DNA of 17,268 nucleotides, taken from assembly GCA_050725495.1 (NCBI GenBank), contig JBOHHM010000091.1, positions 1 to 17,268 on the forward strand. Reading direction: 5' to 3'. Both the position numbers and the translations under genes were made by a program. Positions within the stretch are counted from its first letter, which is position 1, and each line of letters begins with the position of its first letter. This stretch comes from JBOHHM01 sp050725495. GTDB lineage: Bacteria; Pseudomonadota; Gammaproteobacteria; Burkholderiales; Burkholderiaceae_C. A model generated the notes under the pieces. The model did no database searches. It was not told the DNA's origin and saw only the letters and a program-made list of their open reading frames with translations. Shown here piece after piece: positions 14,766-17,268 of this stretch.

Positions 14766-17268
14766 TCACGATTGGGCGGCCGCGATCCGCACGGCGCAGT
14801 ATTTGAACTCGGGAATTTTCCCGAACGGGTCGAGCGCAGGGTTGGTCAGCAGATTGGCGGCGGCCTCGCGGTAGGCAAAAGGCATGAACACCGTGGCGTC
14901 GGGCGTGCCGTCATCGCGGCGCAGATGGACCTGGAGTTCACCGCGGCGCGACTGCAGCGTGATGACCTCGCCGGCCTGCAGCCCCAGGCGCTTGAGCTCG
15001 CGAGCGTTCAGCGAGGCCGTGGCCATGGGCTCGAGCGCGTCGAGCACGGCCGAGCGCCGCGTCATGCTGCCGGTGTGCCAGTGTTCGAGCACTCGCCCGG
15101 TGATCAGCACCAGCGGGTACTCGGCATCGGGCTGCTCGTTGGCCGCGATGATGCTGGCCGGCACCAGCTGGACCCGGCCATCGGCCGTCGGAAAGCTGTC
15201 GGTGAACACGATAGCCTGGCCCGGATCGTCCTCGCTGAGGCAGGGGTAGGTCACGCTGCCCTCGCGCTGCAGGCGCTGCCAGCTGATGCCCGCAATCGCC
15301 GTGCTCATCGCCTGGCGCATTTCCTCGTAGACCGCGGCCACGCCGCATTCATCGCCTGGGTAGTGCCATTTCAAACCCATGCGTTCAGCGATCTGCTGGA
15401 TGATCCACAAATCAGGCCGGGCCTGGCCCGGGGCATCGATCGCCTTGCGGCCCAGCTGCACCATGCGGTCGGTGTTGGTGACGGTGCCGGTTTTCTCGGG
15501 CCAGGCGGTGGCCGGCAGCACCACATCGGCCATCCAGGCCGTCTCGGTCATGAAGATGTCCTGCACGACCAGATGCTCGAGGCTCGTCAGCGCCTGGCGC
15601 GCATGGTTCAGATCGGGGTCGCTCATGGCCGGGTTCTCGCCCATGATGTACATGCCGCGCACCTTGTGCGGATCGGTCTCGGGCGCCAGGGCCTTGTCCA
15701 TGATTTCGACCACGGTGTAGCCGGGCTGGTCGTCCAGCTTGATACCCCAGAAGTGTTCGAACCAGGCATGGGCCTGCTTGTCGCTCACGCGCTGGTAGTT
15801 CGGGAACATCATCGGGATCAGGCCGGCATCGCTCGCGCCCTGCACGTTGTTCTGGCCGCGCAGCGGGTGCAGGCCGCTGCCGGGCTTGCCGATCTGGCCC
15901 GCCACGGTGCACAGCGCAATGAGGCAGCGCGCATTGTCGGTGCCATGCACATGCTGGCTGATGCCCATGCCCCAGAGGATCATCGCGGCCTTGGCGGTCG
16001 CGAACGCGCGCGCCACTTCGCGAATCGTCGCGGCTGGAACGCCGCAGACGCTCTCCATCGCCTCGGGGCTGAAGGCGCGCATGCTGTCGCGCAGGGCCTC
16101 GAAGTTGTCGACGCGCCGGGCCACGAAGTCCTGCGCGACCAGGCCTTCGGCAATGATGGTGTGGATCAGGGCGTTGAGTAGGGCCACATCGCTGTCGGGC
16201 TTGAACTGCAGGATGCGCCAGGCATGCTTGCCCAGCTCGGTGATGCGCGGGTCGGCCAGCACGATCTTGGTGCCGCGCTGGCTCGCGTTCTTCATCCAGG
16301 TCGCGGCCACCGGGTGGTTGGCCGTCGGGTTGGAGCCGATCACGAGAATCAGCTCGGCCTGCTCCACATCGCTGACCGGGTTGCTGACGGCGGCCGAGCC
16401 CACGCCTTCGAGCAGGGCGGCCACGCTGGAGGCATGGCACAGGCGGGTGCAGTGGTCGACGTTGTTGCTGCCAAAGCCGGTGCGTACCAGTTTCTGGAAC
16501 AAATAGGCTTCCTCGTTCGTGCCCTTGGCCGAACCGAAGCCGGCCAGGGCCTTCTTGCCATGGGTGTCGCGCAGCCGCGCGAGCCCGCCGGCCGCGAACT
16601 CCAGCGCCTCGTCCCAGGAGGCTTCGCGAAACACCTGGGCCCAGTCGGCCGGGTCGCGCAGCACATTGGCGTCCTTGGGCACGCCGATTCTGCGAATCAG
16701 CGGCGTCGTCAGCCGGTGCGGATGGTGCGCATAGTCGAAGCCGAAACGCCCCTTGACGCACAAACGGCTGTGGTTGGCCGGGCCGTCGCGGCCGTCCACA
16801 CCGACAATGCGCTGGTCCCTGACCTTGTATGTCACCAGACAACCGACGCCGCAGAACGGGCAGACCGAGTCGACCTGTTTGTCGACGGCCTGCGAGCCGA
16901 TCAGCGTTTTGGGGCTGAGCGCGCCGGTCGGGCAGGCCTGCACGCATTCGCCGCAGGCCACGCAAGTGCTCTCGCCCATCGCGTCGTCGAGGTCGAACAC
17001 GACCTTGCTGTGCTGGCCGCGCAGCGCGTAGCCGATCACACCGTTGACCTGCTCCTCGCGGCAGGCGCGCACGCAGCGCGTGCACTGGATGCAAGCGTCC
17101 AGATTCACCGCCATCGCCGGGTGGGAGAGGTCAGGCGCCGGCTGCTCGCGGCGCAGGGCCTTGAGTTCGGGGCGCACCGTCACGCCCAGGCGCGCCGCCC
17201 AGTCGCTGAGCTCGCCATGCTGGCCCACGCCCTCACCCCTGCCCTCTCCCCTGCCCTCTCCCAGAGGG
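14766..17268 (-). CDS. Formate dehydrogenase alpha subunit, molybdenum type (5' end beyond window)
   Basis: The product oxidises formate to CO2 at a Mo- or W-bis-MGD centre. Numbered from a GTG at 17226-17228, it has two ferredoxin-type [4Fe-4S] sites (C46/49/52/56 and C89/92/95/99) and then the MopB domain with its own [4Fe-4S] ligands, C123/126/130 and C157. The expected active-site cysteine is C264 (RLCHASSVA; selenocysteine in E. coli FdhF). GSNPTANHPVAATW and the C-terminal molybdopterin-dinucleotide binding domain (~700-810) complete the catalytic part. The frame stays open from that GTG to the window edge. The first residues (GELSDWAARLGV) resemble the region just after the cysteines of an N-terminal [2Fe-2S] domain in related enzymes, so I think the true start is outside the window and the 820-residue version is incomplete. 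The open part crosses a REP-like repeat. fdhD follows 10 bp downstream. Confidence 0.9.
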   Translation of the reverse strand, partial: PLGEGRGEGRGEGVGQHGELSDWAARLGVTVRPELKALRREQPAPDLSHPAMAVNLDACIQCTRCVRACREEQVNGVIGYALRGQHSKVVFDLDDAMGESTCVACGECVQACPTGALSPKTLIGSQAVDKQVDSVCPFCGVGCLVTYKVRDQRIVGVDGRDGPANHSRLCVKGRFGFDYAHHPHRLTTPLIRRIGVPKDANVLRDPADWAQVFREASWDEALEFAAGGLARLRDTHGKKALAGFGSAKGTNEEAYLFQKLVRTGFGSNNVDHCTRLCHASSVAALLEGVGSAAVSNPVSDVEQAELILVIGSNPTANHPVAATWMKNASQRGTKIVLADPRITELGKHAWRILQFKPDSDVALLNALIHTIIAEGLVAQDFVARRVDNFEALRDSMRAFSPEAMESVCGVPAATIREVARAFATAKAAMILWGMGISQHVHGTDNARCLIALCTVAGQIGKPGSGLHPLRGQNNVQGASDAGLIPMMFPNYQRVSDKQAHAWFEHFWGIKLDDQPGYTVVEIMDKALAPETDPHKVRGMYIMGENPAMSDPDLNHARQALTSLEHLVVQDIFMTETAWMADVVLPATAWPEKTGTVTNTDRMVQLGRKAIDAPGQARPDLWIIQQIAERMGLKWHYPGDECGVAAVYEEMRQAMSTAIAGISWQRLQREGSVTYPCLSEDDPGQAIVFTDSFPTADGRVQLVPASIIAANEQPDAEYPLVLITGRVLEHWHTGSMTRRSAVLDALEPMATASLNARELKRLGLQAGEVITLQSRRGELQVHLRRDDGTPDATVFMPFAYREAAANLLTNPALDPFGKIPEFKYCAVRIAAAQS
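17230..17268 (+). repeat. REP-like repeat cut by the right window edge
   Basis: The element begins CCCTCACCCC (17230-17239), then carries two tandem CCCTCTCCC units (17242-17250 and 17254-17262) and the beginning of the palindrome return arm (AGAGGG) at the edge. It belongs to the same repeat type as 9432-9464, in the opposite orientation. On the minus strand it reads as open codons (LGEGRGEGRGEG) in frame with the formate dehydrogenase. Confidence 0.8.

Overview
The window is high-GC bacterial DNA, most likely from a betaproteobacterium of the order Burkholderiales and probably the family Comamonadaceae. I infer this from protein character, from codon use, and from a dispersed intergenic repeat (positions 5481-5525 and 11286-11330) of a kind I associate with that family. 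No database search was possible.

Layout. (a) 1-4000, minus strand: a housekeeping run slpA-type FKBP isomerase > ispH > PLP-dependent threonine/serine dehydratase > serS, with 4-nt start/stop overlaps between the first three and 22 bp before serS. It ends at a tRNA-Ser(CGA) gene. Between serS and the tRNA lies a short second copy of a SerS C-terminal tail (110-196). (b) 4100-5443, plus strand: radC and a Smr-domain gene, overlapping by 4 nt and divergent from slpA. (c) 5528-10808, minus strand: a compact defence operon. It runs from a type III methyltransferase (mod), through a small HEPN protein of the HI0074 type, to a 998-residue protein whose first ~105 residues are an MNT-type nucleotidyltransferase and whose remainder is a complete type III restriction subunit (Res). 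(d) 10866-13862, minus strand: a group II truncated haemoglobin and a large FtsX/YbbP-like permease. (e) 13910 to the right edge, minus strand: fdhD and a molybdenum formate dehydrogenase alpha subunit whose 5' end runs off the window.

The most interesting region is (c). A HEPN-MNT pair, known elsewhere as a toxin-antitoxin module in which the nucleotidyltransferase neutralises the HEPN RNase by nucleotidylation, is embedded in a type III restriction-modification operon. Its MNT half is translationally fused to Res. All catalytic motifs appear intact. If MNT acts as the antitoxin, toxin control would be physically tied to the restriction subunit, which is what an anti-restriction sensor or abortive-infection backup would look like.

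Two further themes stand out. A REP-like palindromic repeat is translated in frame inside Mod, and a related copy lies in the open frame at the 5' end of the formate dehydrogenase. The serS tail remnant suggests that serS was replaced by recombination next to its cognate tRNA gene. No intergenic stretch exceeds 300 bases.
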